DNA of 64,000 nt from NCBI GenBank assembly GCA_033763995.1, contig JANRJL010000020.1, positions 4,468-68,467 on the forward strand, written 5' to 3'. Shown here one piece after another: positions 23,571 through 32,722 of the stretch (its first letter is position 1; the number at the start of each line of letters is the position of its first letter). The translations under genes and the position numbers were made by a program. Below the pieces are notes generated by a model, which saw nothing but the letters and a program-made list of their open reading frames with translations, made no database searches and had not been told where the DNA came from. Source of the stretch: GCA-2737725 sp033763995. Its GTDB lineage: Bacteria; Pseudomonadota; Alphaproteobacteria; Rhodospirillales; Rhodospirillaceae.

Positions 23571-24980
23571 TTAGGCCGAGTAGTACCACGCGTATTCCAG
23601 CGGGTGCGGGGTGATTTCCAGCTTCTTCACTTCCTGCGACTTGAGGTCGATGTAGCCGTCGATGAAGTCGTCGCTGAACACGTCACCCTGCTTCAGGAAG
23701 CCGCGGTCCTTGTTCAGGTTTTCCAAGGCCTCGCGCAAGGAGCCGCACACGGTGGGCACTTGCTTGAGTTCTTCCGGCGGCAGTTCGTAGAGGTTCTTGT
23801 CCATCGGATCGCCCGGGTGGATCTTGTTCTTGATGCCGTCCAGGCCCGCCATCAGCATGGCCGCGAAACCCAAATAGGGGTTCGACGCCGGGTCGGGGAA
23901 GCGCACTTCCACGCGCTTGCCCTTGGGGCTGGCCACATACGGAATGCGGCACGAGGCAGACCGATTCCGAGAGGAGTAGGCCAGCAGCACCGGGGCTTCG
24001 TAGCCCGGCACCAAGCGCTTGTACGAATTCGTCGTGGCGTTGGTGAAGGCGTTGATCGCCTTGGCGTGCTTGATGATGCCGCCGATGTAGTACAGGCAGG
24101 TGTCCGACAGGTCGGCGTAGCCCGAACCCGCGAACAGGTTCTTGCCGCCTTTCCACAGCGACTGGTGGACGTGCATGCCCGAGCCGTTGTCGCCGAACAC
24201 GGGCTTGGGCATGAAAGTCGCCGTCTTGCCGTAGGAGTGCGCGACCATCGAGACGACATACTTGTAAAGCTGCATGTTGTCGGCGCACTTGATGAGCGTG
24301 TCGAACTTGATGCCCAATTCGTGCTGGGCGGGCGCGACCTCATGATGGTGCTTTTCCATCACCACGCCCATTTCCTGCAGCACGGTCACCATCTCGGCGC
24401 GCAGGTCCTGGCACTGATCGACCGGGGCGACCGGGAAGTAGCCACCCTTGGGGGCAGGGCGGTGGCCCATGTTGCCTTCGTCGTAGCGCTTGCCCGAGTT
24501 GTAGGGGCCTTCCTCGCTGTCGAAGGCATAGCCCATGTTGTTGGACTCGGTGGTCCAGCGCACGTCGTCGAACACGAAGAACTCGGCCTCGGGGCCGACG
24601 TACACGGTGTCGGCGGTGCCGCTGCTCTCGAGGTACTTCACCGCCTTCTTGGCGATGGAGCGCGGATCGCGGTTGTAGGGCTGGCCCGTCGAGGGCTCGA
24701 TCACGTCGCAAAAGACGATCATCAACGGCTGGGCCGCGAAGGGGTCCATGGTGATGGTCGACAGGTCCGGCTTGAGCTGCATGTCGGACTCGGAGATGTC
24801 CTTCCAGCCCGCGATCGACGAGCCGTCGAACATGATGCCTTCGGTCAGCATCTCTTCGTCGACGGTGCTGATGTGCTGGGCGGTGTGCTGCCACTTGCCC
24901 GCCGGGTTGGTGAAGCGGAAATCGACGTATTTGACTTCCTTGTCCTTCATGTACTGCAGAACTTTTTTGACGTCCGACAT
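23571..24980 (-). CDS. glnA: Glutamine synthetase, type I
   Basis: A 469-residue GSI-beta enzyme making glutamine from glutamate, ammonia and ATP as a dodecamer. The beta-grasp start, the FDGSSIAGW loop, the catalytic GPEAEFFVFD and KHHHEVAPAQHELG motifs, NGSGMHVHQSLWK and NRSASCRIP are all present. The adenylylation tyrosine is in KNLYELPPEE (near residue 398), so activity should be controlled by GlnE together with PII. glnB lies upstream in the same direction with a 146-bp gap, the common alphaproteobacterial order. Confidence 0.97.
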   Translation of the reverse strand: MSDVKKVLQYMKDKEVKYVDFRFTNPAGKWQHTAQHISTVDEEMLTEGIMFDGSSIAGWKDISESDMQLKPDLSTITMDPFAAQPLMIVFCDVIEPSTGQPYNRDPRSIAKKAVKYLESSGTADTVYVGPEAEFFVFDDVRWTTESNNMGYAFDSEEGPYNSGKRYDEGNMGHRPAPKGGYFPVAPVDQCQDLRAEMVTVLQEMGVVMEKHHHEVAPAQHELGIKFDTLIKCADNMQLYKYVVSMVAHSYGKTATFMPKPVFGDNGSGMHVHQSLWKGGKNLFAGSGYADLSDTCLYYIGGIIKHAKAINAFTNATTNSYKRLVPGYEAPVLLAYSSRNRSASCRIPYVASPKGKRVEVRFPDPASNPYLGFAAMLMAGLDGIKNKIHPGDPMDKNLYELPPEELKQVPTVCGSLREALENLNKDRGFLKQGDVFSDDFIDGYIDLKSQEVKKLEITPHPLEYAWYYSA

Positions 24981-25126
24981 GGTCTCGACTCTCCCTGGTA
25001 TGGTTCTCGGTTAATTCAACGTTTCATGATCACGACAAAGCGCCGCGCGAGGCTGAAGGCCCCGCTCAGCGCCGGCCGGTTGTGCGTTTTTAAGGTGCGT
25101 CCCGGCTTTTGGGGTGAGGGTGGTGG

Positions 25127-25465
25127 CTAAATCGCGTCGCCGCCGCGCTCCCCGGTTCTGATGCGAATGGCGTCCTCGATCGAATACACGAAGATCTTGC
25201 CGTCGCCGATGCGTCCCGTGTGGGCCGCCTTCTTGATCGCCTCGATGGCGCGATCCAGCATGGCGTCATCCAACACGATTTCGATCTTCACCTTGGGGAG
25301 AAAATCGACGACGTACTCGGCGCCGCGATACAATTCGGTGTGGCCCTTCTGACGACCAAAGCCCTTCGCCTCGGTCACGGTAATGCCCTGCAAGCCGACC
25401 TCGTGCAACGCTTCTTTCACTTCGTCCAGCTTGAAGGGCTTGATGATGGCTTCGATCTTTTTCAT
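25127..25465 (-). CDS. glnB: Nitrogen regulatory protein P-II
   Basis: A 112-residue trimeric PII signal protein. It begins MKKIEAIIKPFKLDEVKEAL at the ATG at 25465, preceded by AAAGGA. The T-loop with the uridylylation tyrosine is in YRGAEYVVDFLPK (Tyr51), and the ATP/2-oxoglutarate-binding B and C loops are GRIGDGKIFV and RIRTGERG. It transmits nitrogen status to the glutamine synthetase adenylyltransferase and NtrB. The gene order glnB-glnA suggests GlnB rather than GlnK, as no amtB gene is nearby. Confidence 0.96.
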   Translation of the reverse strand: MKKIEAIIKPFKLDEVKEALHEVGLQGITVTEAKGFGRQKGHTELYRGAEYVVDFLPKVKIEIVLDDAMLDRAIEAIKKAAHTGRIGDGKIFVYSIEDAIRIRTGERGGDAI

Positions 25466-25895
25466 TGCGGTCCTTTGCGGCGTCCTTTGTTGGTCTTGGG
25501 TCGCGGTCGTCTCGTCTTGAACCGGTGGCGGCTCGTCCGGTGTCGGCGGGGCCAAAAGCGTCCGGCCGCGCACGTCCTCGCACGGGCCCCCGTCACGCCG
25601 ATGATCCCACGACCTTGCTTATTCAAGATCTGTGCCAAACACCGGACCGCACGAACACTCCGTTTTCCCGCGTTTTCGCCCATGGTTTTGCCCTCGGCGC
25701 GGCGGTGCCTGCACACGAAATGACCACCTTGCCTAAAGACTGGGCGCCTGTGGAAAACTCGGGCCGCGGGAGTCCCGCTAAGCCCAGGCTTTCAGCCGTT
25801 TCCGGGCTTTCTTGACGCTTGGGGTGGACGGGGCTATGAACCGGCCACGGCGGGTTCCCGGGCGTTTGGGGGCCCGTTCGTTACGCGGCAATTGC
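25466..25895. other. 430-bp intergenic region before tRNA-His
   Basis: The half next to glnB should hold its promoter; I could not find a convincing sigma54 (GG-N10-GC) or sigma70 site there. The half next to the tRNA holds the tRNA promoter reported separately. No supported coding frame is present. Confidence 0.5.
25812..25840 (+). promoter_or_regulatory. Promoter of tRNA-His
   Basis: TTGACG (25812-25817), a 17-bp spacer and TATGAA (25835-25840). Transcription would begin near 25847, about 50 bases before the mature tRNA 5' end. Confidence 0.7.
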
Positions 25896-25973
25896 GGCGG
25901 GCATAGCTCAGTTGGTTAGAGCATCTGGTTGTGGTCCAGAGGGTCGGGGGTTCGAGTCCCCTTGCTCGCCCCA
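25896..25973 (+). tRNA. tRNA-His (GTG)
   Basis: A full cloverleaf with the extra 5' guanosine (25896) opposite C73, as required for tRNA-His. The acceptor stem GCGGGCA pairs with TGCTCGC including one G-U; the anticodon GTG is at 25931-25933 in loop TTGTGGT; the T-loop is GGTTCGAGTCC-like; CCA is encoded (25971-25973). Confidence 0.97.
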
Positions 25974-26173
25974 TTGCTGATCTTTTCGGCCCGGAAGTCC
26001 GGCCCGCCATTATCCGGCCCGCCACTATAGGTGGGCGTTCCAGCCAATACCTCCCCGATACGTAAGAGCGCTCCACCTGTCCCCCGCCTCCCGGTTACAT
26101 GGGTCATGGACTTTTCAACGCCGGGCAGAATGAGCCCGGCATGGACCGCCGACTCAAAATCAGGGCGTTCGGG

Positions 26174-27952
26174 ATGAATGATCAAAGCCAAGTTTCGCTC
26201 CCCTCGGCGGCGGCGACGGGTGAATCGCAGGGCAGTGCCGGGTTTGCCCGCGCCATGGAATCCCCCTGGCGCGACCGGCTGCGCGATGCCGAGCACGAGG
26301 TGATCTCGGCCGTCGCGCGGGGCCCCGCCCTCCACGACATCCTCGCCCTGGCGTGCCGCCGGTTCGAAAGTCTGGTGCCCTCGGCGCTGTGCTCGGTGCT
26401 GTTGCTGGATGAGACGCGCACCACATTCACGCTGGGCGCCGCACCCAGCTTGCCCGCGTCTTACAATGACGCCCTCGAAGGATTGGCGATCGGGCCCGAT
26501 GTCGGCGCCTGCGGCACGGCGGCCCATACGCTGCGGACGGTCGTTTGCGGCGACATCGCCACGGACCCGAAATGGGCACCGTTCCGGGCGTTGGCGCAAG
26601 CGCATGGCCTGGCGGCGTGCTGGTCGATCCCGTTGGTGTGCGCCGCCAACCGGCCGCTCGGCACCTTCGCGGTCTATCACCGCCGGCCCCATTGGCCCGA
26701 GGCCGAGGAAATCGCCGTGGCCACCGTGTTGTCGGACGCCGTGGCGGTGGCGATCTCGCGGCATTGGGACCAGCAGGCCCTGATCAAAAGCCGCGACGAG
26801 TTGGAAGCCCGCGTCGCCGATCGTACCCGCGAGCTGCAACAGGCCACCAACGACGCCGTGCGGACCAATGCCTTCAAGACGCGGTTTCTCGCGGCGGCCA
26901 GTCACGACCTGCGCCAGCCGCTGCAGGCGGCCTCGGCTTTTCTCGAGGCGCTGGCCCTGAGTTTGAGCGGCGCGCCGCGCGCGGCGGCCGAACGTGCCCG
27001 CGCGCCCTTGCAAGCCATGGATTCGATCCTGAATTCCTTGCTCGATATCTCGCGGTTCGAAGGCGGCGACGTGACGCCCGAGATCCGCGACGTCGATCTG
27101 GATGACGTGATCCGCCGCAGCCTCGAGGCCAGCCGCGCCGAGGCCGCGAACAAGGACTTGCGCCTGACGGCCGAGGCCGCCGATGCGGTGGTGCGCAGCG
27201 ATCCGGCGTTGCTGGAGCGCGTGCTCGACAACCTGATCGCCAACGCGGTGCGCTACACGGCGGCGGGCGAGGTGACGGTGCGCGTCTCGCGGCGCGGCGA
27301 TGGCTATCGGGTCAGCGTGTGCGACACGGGCATCGGCATTCCGCCCGAAAAACTGGAGGTGATCTTCGAGGAGTACGTGCAGCTCGACAACCCGGCGCGC
27401 GACCGGCGCAAGGGGCTGGGCTTCGGCTTGGCCTTCGTCAAGCTCATCGCCAAGACGCTGCGGATGCCCATCGCGGTGAACTCCACCGTGGGCGTGGGAT
27501 CGTGCTTTGCCATCGACCTGCCGCCGGGGGTGGCGTCCATGCGTCTCGTCCATCGCCCGCCGCCCACCGCCCCCGATGGACCGCGGGCCCAGGTGCTGCT
27601 GGTGGAGGACGACCCCGACTGCGCCTTTGCCTTGCGGGAATATCTCAACGCCGTGAATTTCGATGTGGCCGTGGCCGCGAACGGCGACGACGCCGTGCTG
27701 ATGGTCGTCCAGGGCCTGCGCCCGCAGTTCATCATCTCGGACTATCGGCTGCCGCGCTACGACGGCATCGAAGTGATCCGCCGCTTGCGCGCCTCGCTGC
27801 GGGTCAATGTGCCCGCGGTGCTGCTCAGCGGCGACACCTCGCTCGACGCCGAGGACGTGGCCGGGCTGGGGCTGTGCACCTTCATGCGCAAACCGGCCCG
27901 GCTGGAAGACTTGAACGCCATGATCCGCGACCTCACCGCCGCGCGGGTGTGA
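26174..27952 (+). CDS. Hybrid histidine kinase: GAF, HisKA, HATPase, receiver
   Basis: A 592-residue cytosolic sensor kinase. A GAF domain (about 45-200, VPSALCSVLLLD to AVAISRHW) is followed by a coiled coil (VADRTRELQQATNDAV), the phospho-accepting helix AASHDLRQPLQA (His244), an ATPase domain with N box NLIANAVRY and G boxes DTGIGIP and GLGFGLAF, and a C-terminal receiver with phosphoacceptor Asp523 (ISDYRLP) and late lysine (MRKPARL). No separate output domain is attached, so phosphate may pass to another regulator. The HDLRQPL form and receiver at the end are typical of the Bradyrhizobium/Sphingomonas-type hybrid kinases. Starts at 26099 and 26141 are also open; the choice is uncertain. 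Confidence 0.9.
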   Translation: MNDQSQVSLPSAAATGESQGSAGFARAMESPWRDRLRDAEHEVISAVARGPALHDILALACRRFESLVPSALCSVLLLDETRTTFTLGAAPSLPASYNDALEGLAIGPDVGACGTAAHTLRTVVCGDIATDPKWAPFRALAQAHGLAACWSIPLVCAANRPLGTFAVYHRRPHWPEAEEIAVATVLSDAVAVAISRHWDQQALIKSRDELEARVADRTRELQQATNDAVRTNAFKTRFLAAASHDLRQPLQAASAFLEALALSLSGAPRAAAERARAPLQAMDSILNSLLDISRFEGGDVTPEIRDVDLDDVIRRSLEASRAEAANKDLRLTAEAADAVVRSDPALLERVLDNLIANAVRYTAAGEVTVRVSRRGDGYRVSVCDTGIGIPPEKLEVIFEEYVQLDNPARDRRKGLGFGLAFVKLIAKTLRMPIAVNSTVGVGSCFAIDLPPGVASMRLVHRPPPTAPDGPRAQVLLVEDDPDCAFALREYLNAVNFDVAVAANGDDAVLMVVQGLRPQFIISDYRLPRYDGIEVIRRLRASLRVNVPAVLLSGDTSLDAEDVAGLGLCTFMRKPARLEDLNAMIRDLTAARV

Positions 27953-28285
27953 TGCCGACACCTGCTTAGGCCGCTTGTTCCTCAGTCACATGCTATAATT
28001 CGCTTGTGGCGGCCCCTGGGCCGTCATGTTGCGCCGCGGCGAAAAATTGCGCCGTCGCGGTGCGACAACGGCAATGAGAATGTTTTGGATTCAACGGCTT
28101 AACAAGGAGGCGAATAGCCTGATAACAAAGTAGGGTTATTCCGGAATCATGATTTATCAACGCGCTAAGCCCTGTTCACCTGTTTCCTTTTGCACCGTTC
28201 CTGAAATAACAGGCGGAACAGGCAAAACCATGTGGATATGTTGCGCCGCGAAAGCCCTTCGCCGACTCGAGTTTGGACCCGTGCC
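27953..28285. other. 333-bp gap with promoter-like site and stem-loops
   Basis: An extended -10 (TGCTATAAT, 27991-27999) is followed by a hairpin (CGGCCCctGGGCCG, about 28009-28023) and a G+C stem-loop around 28034-28066 (CCGCGGCG paired with a bulged CGCCGTCGCGG). A GGAGG at 28105-28109 has no start codon at the right distance. The rest, before the MFS start, is more A+T rich and holds CCTGTT/AACAGG arms. It may be a long leader or a small RNA; no protein is supported. Confidence 0.5.
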
Positions 28286-29551
28286 ATGACGCTCAGTGCC
28301 GACGACACCCTCGTGCCGACCCAGCCTGTGGAAAAAGCATCCTCCACGGCCCCATCCTCCCGGGCCATCGTCGGCTTTTCCTCCATCGGGCATTTCTACA
28401 ATCACTTGTTCGAGCCCATGTACTTCGTGGTGGCGCTGGTGCTGCCGCCGATCCTCGACGTGCCCTACACGCAAGTGCTCACGCTCATCATCGCCGGCAA
28501 GTTGCTGACCGGGTTTCTGGCCCCCATCGTCGGCTGGCTTGCCGACAAATGGTCGGCGCTCGGCATGATGGCGATTTATTTCTTCGGCTTCGGCTTGAGC
28601 GGCGTGGCCGTGGGCTTCGCCGACACGCCGACGGAAATCACGCTGGCCTTGGCCGCACTTGGCGCCTTCGGATCCATCTATCATCCCGTCGGCATCGCCT
28701 GGATGGTGCAGAATTCCAAAAACCGCGGTCAGGCGCTGGGCATCAACGGCATGTTCGGCGGCTTGGGGCCGGCGGCGGCGGGCGTGGTGGCCGGCGCGCT
28801 GATCGAATGGTCCAGTTGGCGCACGGTGTTCATCGTCCCCGGGCTCATCGTCGCGGCCACGGGCGTCGCCTTCGTGGCGGCGTGGATGCGCGGCACGCTG
28901 AAGGACGTACCCGTGGCGCACCCGGAACCCACCAAGCTCAACAACAGCGACACGATCAAGGTCTATGTGATTCTCACCCTGTCGATGCTGGTGGGCGGCA
29001 TGTTCTATCAGGTGGCGCAATCCTCGCTCCCGAAACTCTTTGAAGATGAGCTAGGCGGGTTGTTCGGCGCGGGCACCTCGGGCGTCGGCACGGCCATCAT
29101 GATCGTCTACGGCGTCGGCGGGGTGATGCAGATCCTCACCGGCCACATGGCCGACCGCTATCCGCTCAAGTGGGTCTATGCGCTGTTCATCTTTCTGCAG
29201 GCGCCGTTCATTCTGATCGCCGTGGTGTCGACCGGCGTGCCGCTGTTCGTGGCGGCCATTCTCATGGTCACCTGCAACATCGGCGCCTTGCCGGCCGAGA
29301 ACAGCCTGCTCGCCAAATACACGCCGGGCAAATGGCAGGCCACCGCCTACGGGCTCAAGTTCATCATCGCCTTCAGCTTCTCGGGCCTGGGCATTTACCT
29401 GACCGCCCTGGTGAAGGACGCCACCGGCAGCTTCGACGCCATGTACCTCGCCATGGCGGCAGCCATCGTGGTCATGGCGGCCATTACGACCACGCTGCCG
29501 GGCGACAAACCCGCCGCCAAATCAGCGCCCGGGCCGCTTCCGGCGGAGTAG
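28286..29551 (+). CDS. MFS exporter, fosmidomycin-resistance (Fsr)-like
   Basis: A 421-residue inner-membrane transporter with 12 hydrophobic segments. The start of the membrane part, SSIGHFYNHLFEPMYFVVALVLPPIL, and the intracellular motif WLADKWSALGMM are close to the Fsr branch of the major facilitator family, drug-efflux-like proteins whose natural substrates are mostly unknown. The central GAFGSIYHPVGIAW is the branch signature. I chose the ATG at 28286, but the frame is open from 28232 and the ribosome site is weak for both. It is followed by a palindrome and the rplM promoter. Confidence 0.85.
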   Translation: MTLSADDTLVPTQPVEKASSTAPSSRAIVGFSSIGHFYNHLFEPMYFVVALVLPPILDVPYTQVLTLIIAGKLLTGFLAPIVGWLADKWSALGMMAIYFFGFGLSGVAVGFADTPTEITLALAALGAFGSIYHPVGIAWMVQNSKNRGQALGINGMFGGLGPAAAGVVAGALIEWSSWRTVFIVPGLIVAATGVAFVAAWMRGTLKDVPVAHPEPTKLNNSDTIKVYVILTLSMLVGGMFYQVAQSSLPKLFEDELGGLFGAGTSGVGTAIMIVYGVGGVMQILTGHMADRYPLKWVYALFIFLQAPFILIAVVSTGVPLFVAAILMVTCNIGALPAENSLLAKYTPGKWQATAYGLKFIIAFSFSGLGIYLTALVKDATGSFDAMYLAMAAAIVVMAAITTTLPGDKPAAKSAPGPLPAE

Positions 29552-29565
29552 GGAGGTGAATATGA

Positions 29566-29579
29566 GGTATTATAATACC
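29566..29579. promoter_or_regulatory. Perfect 14-bp palindrome upstream of rplM
   Basis: GGTATTATAATACC is a perfect inverted repeat centred 41 bp upstream of the rplM -35 box and 15 bp after the MFS stop. It could be an operator or activator site; it has no loop and is too A+T rich to act as a terminator. Confidence 0.55.
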
Positions 29580-29613
29580 GCTTCAAAAAGGCCCGGAAAT
29601 CGCGGTTTTGGGG

Positions 29614-29641
29614 TTGACCTGGGGCGGTCCGTGACTATAGT
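29614..29641 (+). promoter_or_regulatory. Promoter of rplM-rpsI
   Basis: TTGACC (29614-29619), 16-bp spacer and TATAGT (29636-29641) give a strong sigma70-type promoter; transcription should begin near 29648, leaving a leader of about 69 bases before rplM. Confidence 0.8.
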
Positions 29642-29716
29642 CCGCGCCGCTTCGAGACCAGACGCACCGCGTCATATCCGCGCGACAAGAACAAGAGAAA
29701 GACCCAGAGAAAGACC

Positions 29717-30178
29717 ATGAAAACCTATCACGCGAAACCCACCGAGGTGACCAAGAAGTGGTGGCTGATCGACGCCGAGGGCGTCGTTCTGGGCCGCATG
29801 GCCGCCGTCGTCGCCACCATCCTGCGCGGCAAGCACAAGCCGATGTACACCCAGCACATCGACACCGGCGATCACGTCATCATCATCAACGCCGAGAAGG
29901 TGAAGATGACCGGCCGCAAGCTCGAGCAGAAGGTCTATCCGTGGCACTCGGGCCACCCCGGCGGCATCAAGGAGCGCCCGGCCAAGCGCATCATCGCCGG
30001 CGCCTATCCCGGCCGCATCATCGAGGCCGCCGTCGAGCGCATGATGCCCAAGGACAGCCCGCTCGCGCGCGCGCAGTTCGGCAAGCTCAAGGTCTACAAG
30101 GGTCCGAACCATCCGCACGAAGCGCAGGCGCCCGAGAAGTTCGACATCGCCGCGCGCAACCCCAAGAACAAGCGTTAG
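29717..30178 (+). CDS. rplM: 50S ribosomal protein L13
   Basis: A 153-residue L13. The N-terminal MKTYHAKPTEVTKKWWLIDA, the RNA-binding core VLRGKHKP-like (ILRGKHKPMYT), and VYPWHSGHPGGIKERPA and MLPKDSPLARAQ-like (MMPKDSPLARAQFGKLKVYKG) segments are diagnostic. L13 assembles early onto 23S rRNA. It is followed 12 bp later by rpsI, the near-universal bacterial pair. Confidence 0.98.
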   Translation: MKTYHAKPTEVTKKWWLIDAEGVVLGRMAAVVATILRGKHKPMYTQHIDTGDHVIIINAEKVKMTGRKLEQKVYPWHSGHPGGIKERPAKRIIAGAYPGRIIEAAVERMMPKDSPLARAQFGKLKVYKGPNHPHEAQAPEKFDIAARNPKNKR

Positions 30179-30190
30179 AAGAGAACCATC

Positions 30191-30667
30191 ATGGCCGAAG
30201 AGACCAGAACACTCGCCGATCTGAAAAGCGCCGTTGCCGCCGCCGCGCCCGCCGTCGTGCGCGAGCCGAAACGCGACAAGCAGGGCCGCAGCTACGCCAC
30301 CGGCAAGCGCAAGAACGCGGTCGCCCGCGTGTGGATCAAGCCCGGCAAGGGCAAGATCCTCGTCAACACCCGCGAGGTGGAAAAGTACTTCGCCCGTCCG
30401 GTGCTGCGCATGCTCATCAACCAGCCCTTCGTGGCTTGCAACCGCCTGAACGAGTTCGACGTGATCTGCAACGTCATCGGCGGCGGCCTGTCGGGCCAGG
30501 CCGGTGCCGTGCGTCACGGCATTTCCAAGGCGCTCACCTATTACGAGCCGGCCTTGCGCCCCGTCTTGAAGTCGGGCGGCTTCCTCACGCGCGACTCCCG
30601 CGTGGTCGAACGCAAGAAGTTCGGCAAGAAGAAAGCCCGCCGCAGCTTCCAGTTCTCGAAGCGCTGA
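30191..30667 (+). CDS. rpsI: 30S ribosomal protein S9
   Basis: A 158-residue S9. The N-terminal 35 residues are an Ala-rich extension typical of alphaproteobacteria; the core begins SYATGKRKNAVARVWIKPG and ends with the conserved basic tail KKFGKKKARRSFQFSKR, whose terminal Lys-Arg reaches the P-site tRNA. Length is normal for the class. Confidence 0.98.
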   Translation: MAEETRTLADLKSAVAAAAPAVVREPKRDKQGRSYATGKRKNAVARVWIKPGKGKILVNTREVEKYFARPVLRMLINQPFVACNRLNEFDVICNVIGGGLSGQAGAVRHGISKALTYYEPALRPVLKSGGFLTRDSRVVERKKFGKKKARRSFQFSKR

Positions 30668-30702
30668 TGCGCGGCGAGCGGAAAAAAATCGAACAGAATG
30701 GC

Positions 30703-30729
30703 AAAGGCCCGGAGCGATCCGGGCCTTTT
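30703..30729 (+). terminator. Rho-independent terminator after rpsI
   Basis: AAAGGCCCGGAgcgaTCCGGGCCTTTT: a ten-base stem followed by four T on the plus strand, 36 bases after the rpsI stop. Confidence 0.9.
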
Positions 30730-30788
30730 GCTTTGCGGCCAAGCCTGGGCTGTGATTTCCTAGCCCCTCGTCGGCAGGGAGGGCAGCC

Positions 30789-32717
30789 ATGGCCGGGATC
30801 AAGGCGAAGGCAAGCGTCGGGCGGCGCGGGTTCTTGGGCGCGGTCGCCACCGCGGGCGCGGCCACGACCTTGCCCGCAACCGGAGCGGAGCCACTGCCCA
30901 AGCGTGCTGCTGCTCTGCCGACGCATCAGCAACTCGCCGCTGAAACTCAACCGCCCAAGGCGATGGCGGCCGGAGCGCAACAATGCGGCGCCGACTTCAT
31001 GGTCGACGTGATGCGGTCGGTGAACATCGACTACGTCGCCTCCAACCCCGGCTCCAGCTTTCGCGCGCTGCAAGAGTCGGTCATCAACTACGCCGGGAAT
31101 ACACGGCCCGAGTTTCTCACCTGCTTGCACGAGGAATCCTCCGTGGCGCTCGCCCACGGTTACGCCAAGGTCTCGGGCAAGCCCATCGCGATTTTTGCTC
31201 ACAGCACCGTGGGCCTGCAGCATGCTTCCATGGCGCTCTACAACGCCTGGTGCGACCGCGCGCCCGTCATCGCCGTGCTGGGCAACATCACCGACGGCGC
31301 CAAGCGCCGTCCCGGCGTGGAATGGTTGCACACGGCGCAAGACCCGGCCGCCATCGTGCGCGATTTCGTGAAATGGGACGACCAGCCGGGCTCGCTGCAG
31401 CACTTCGCCGAGTCCTTCGTGCGCGCCTACAAGCTGAGCCTCAGCCCACCCATGGCCCCGGTGGTGATCGTCGCCGACGGCGACTTGCAGGAAGAACCCA
31501 TCCACGACCGCGCCAGCTTGAGCATCCCGAAATACGTCGCCACGGCGCCGCCCCAGGGCGACGCCGGTGCGGTGAGAGAGGCCGCCCGATTGCTCGCCGC
31601 CGCCGAACGCCCGGTGATCGTCGCAGACCGCTGCGCGCGAACACACGAGGGCATGGGCCTGCTGGTGGCCCTGGCCGAAAGCCTCAACGCGCCGGTCATC
31701 GACCAAGCCAACCGGATGAATTTCCCCAACACGCATCCGTTGTCGCAAAACGCCCGCGCGCGGCGTTTGATCGAAGAGGCCGACGTGATTCTGGCGCTGG
31801 AGGTCAACGACGTCTGGGGCCTCATCAACGAGTACATCGACAACGAAGAGCGCACGACATTTTCCAAGATCAAGCCCGAGACCAAAGTCATTTCCATCAC
31901 GGCGATGGAAACGTACCTCAAGTCCAACTACCAGGACTTCCAGCGCTTCGCCGCCGTCGACGTGTCCATCGCGGGCGATGCCCAGGCGACGCTGCCGGCA
32001 CTGACCGAGGCCGTGAAACGCGCGCTCACGGCGCGGGGCAAGTCGCGCGCGGCGGCCCGCTTGGAGGAGATGCGCAAAGCCCATGAGGCCACGCGCCAAC
32101 GCGCGCTCACCGACGCGACCTATGCCTGGGACGCGAGCCCCATCAGCACCGCGCGGCTCGCGGCTGAGCTGGGCGATGTCCTCAAGGGCGAAGACTGGGC
32201 GCTGGTCTCGCCCGACAACTTCATCAGCGGTTGGGCGCGGCGACTGTGGGCCTTCGACAAGCCCTATCAGTACATCGGCACGGCGGGCGGGCAGGGCGTG
32301 GGCTACGGCATCGCCGCCGCCGTGGGCGCGGCGCTGGCGCACAAGCCCCACGGGCGCTTGGCCGTGAATATCCAAACCGACGGCGACCTGATGTATGCGC
32401 CGGGCGCCATCTGGACGGCGATGCATCACAAGATTCCGCTGCTGTCGGTGATGCACAACAACCGCGCCTACCACCAGGAGACCATGCACATTCAGCGCAT
32501 GGCCAACCGCCGCGACCGCGGCATCGACCGCGCGCACATCGGCACGATCATCGACCATCCCGCCATCGACTACGCCATGCTGGCCAAGTCCATGGGCATG
32601 TGGGCCGAGGGACCCATCACCGACCCCAAGGACTTGGGTCCCGCTCTCAAACGCGCGTTGGCCGTGGTCAAGAGCGGTGGTGCTGCGCTGCTCGACGTTG
32701 TCACCCAGCCGAGGTGA
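30789..32717 (+). CDS. Tat-exported thiamine-diphosphate enzyme (benzoylformate decarboxylase/ALS-like)
   Basis: A 642-residue protein with a twin-arginine signal (GRRGFLGAV, Arg12-Arg13) followed by an Ala/Thr hydrophobic core. The mature part has the three domains of ThDP enzymes: a Pyr domain with the cofactor-activating glutamate in CLHEESSVALAHGYA (Glu115/116) and the NPGSSFRAL substrate loop; a middle domain; and a PP domain with metal-binding Asp531 (TDGDLMYAPGAIW) and the asparagine pair Asn557-558, spaced 27 residues as in benzoylformate decarboxylase. The first Gly of the usual GDG is Thr. Export of such an enzyme is unusual. A cytochrome c gene starts six bases after its stop. Ribosome site GGGAGG. 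Substrate unknown. Confidence 0.88.
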   Translation: MAGIKAKASVGRRGFLGAVATAGAATTLPATGAEPLPKRAAALPTHQQLAAETQPPKAMAAGAQQCGADFMVDVMRSVNIDYVASNPGSSFRALQESVINYAGNTRPEFLTCLHEESSVALAHGYAKVSGKPIAIFAHSTVGLQHASMALYNAWCDRAPVIAVLGNITDGAKRRPGVEWLHTAQDPAAIVRDFVKWDDQPGSLQHFAESFVRAYKLSLSPPMAPVVIVADGDLQEEPIHDRASLSIPKYVATAPPQGDAGAVREAARLLAAAERPVIVADRCARTHEGMGLLVALAESLNAPVIDQANRMNFPNTHPLSQNARARRLIEEADVILALEVNDVWGLINEYIDNEERTTFSKIKPETKVISITAMETYLKSNYQDFQRFAAVDVSIAGDAQATLPALTEAVKRALTARGKSRAAARLEEMRKAHEATRQRALTDATYAWDASPISTARLAAELGDVLKGEDWALVSPDNFISGWARRLWAFDKPYQYIGTAGGQGVGYGIAAAVGAALAHKPHGRLAVNIQTDGDLMYAPGAIWTAMHHKIPLLSVMHNNRAYHQETMHIQRMANRRDRGIDRAHIGTIIDHPAIDYAMLAKSMGMWAEGPITDPKDLGPALKRALAVVKSGGAALLDVVTQPR

Positions 32718-32722
32718 ATGTC

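Noticed and set aside
25916..27961. A 681-codon minus-strand frame opposite the hybrid histidine kinase
   Set aside because: The plus-strand frame has all kinase motifs; the opposite frame has none, and runs through the tRNA-His gene.
30585..32558. A 657-codon minus-strand frame opposite rpsI and the ThDP gene
   Set aside because: It covers parts of two conserved genes and has shadow composition.
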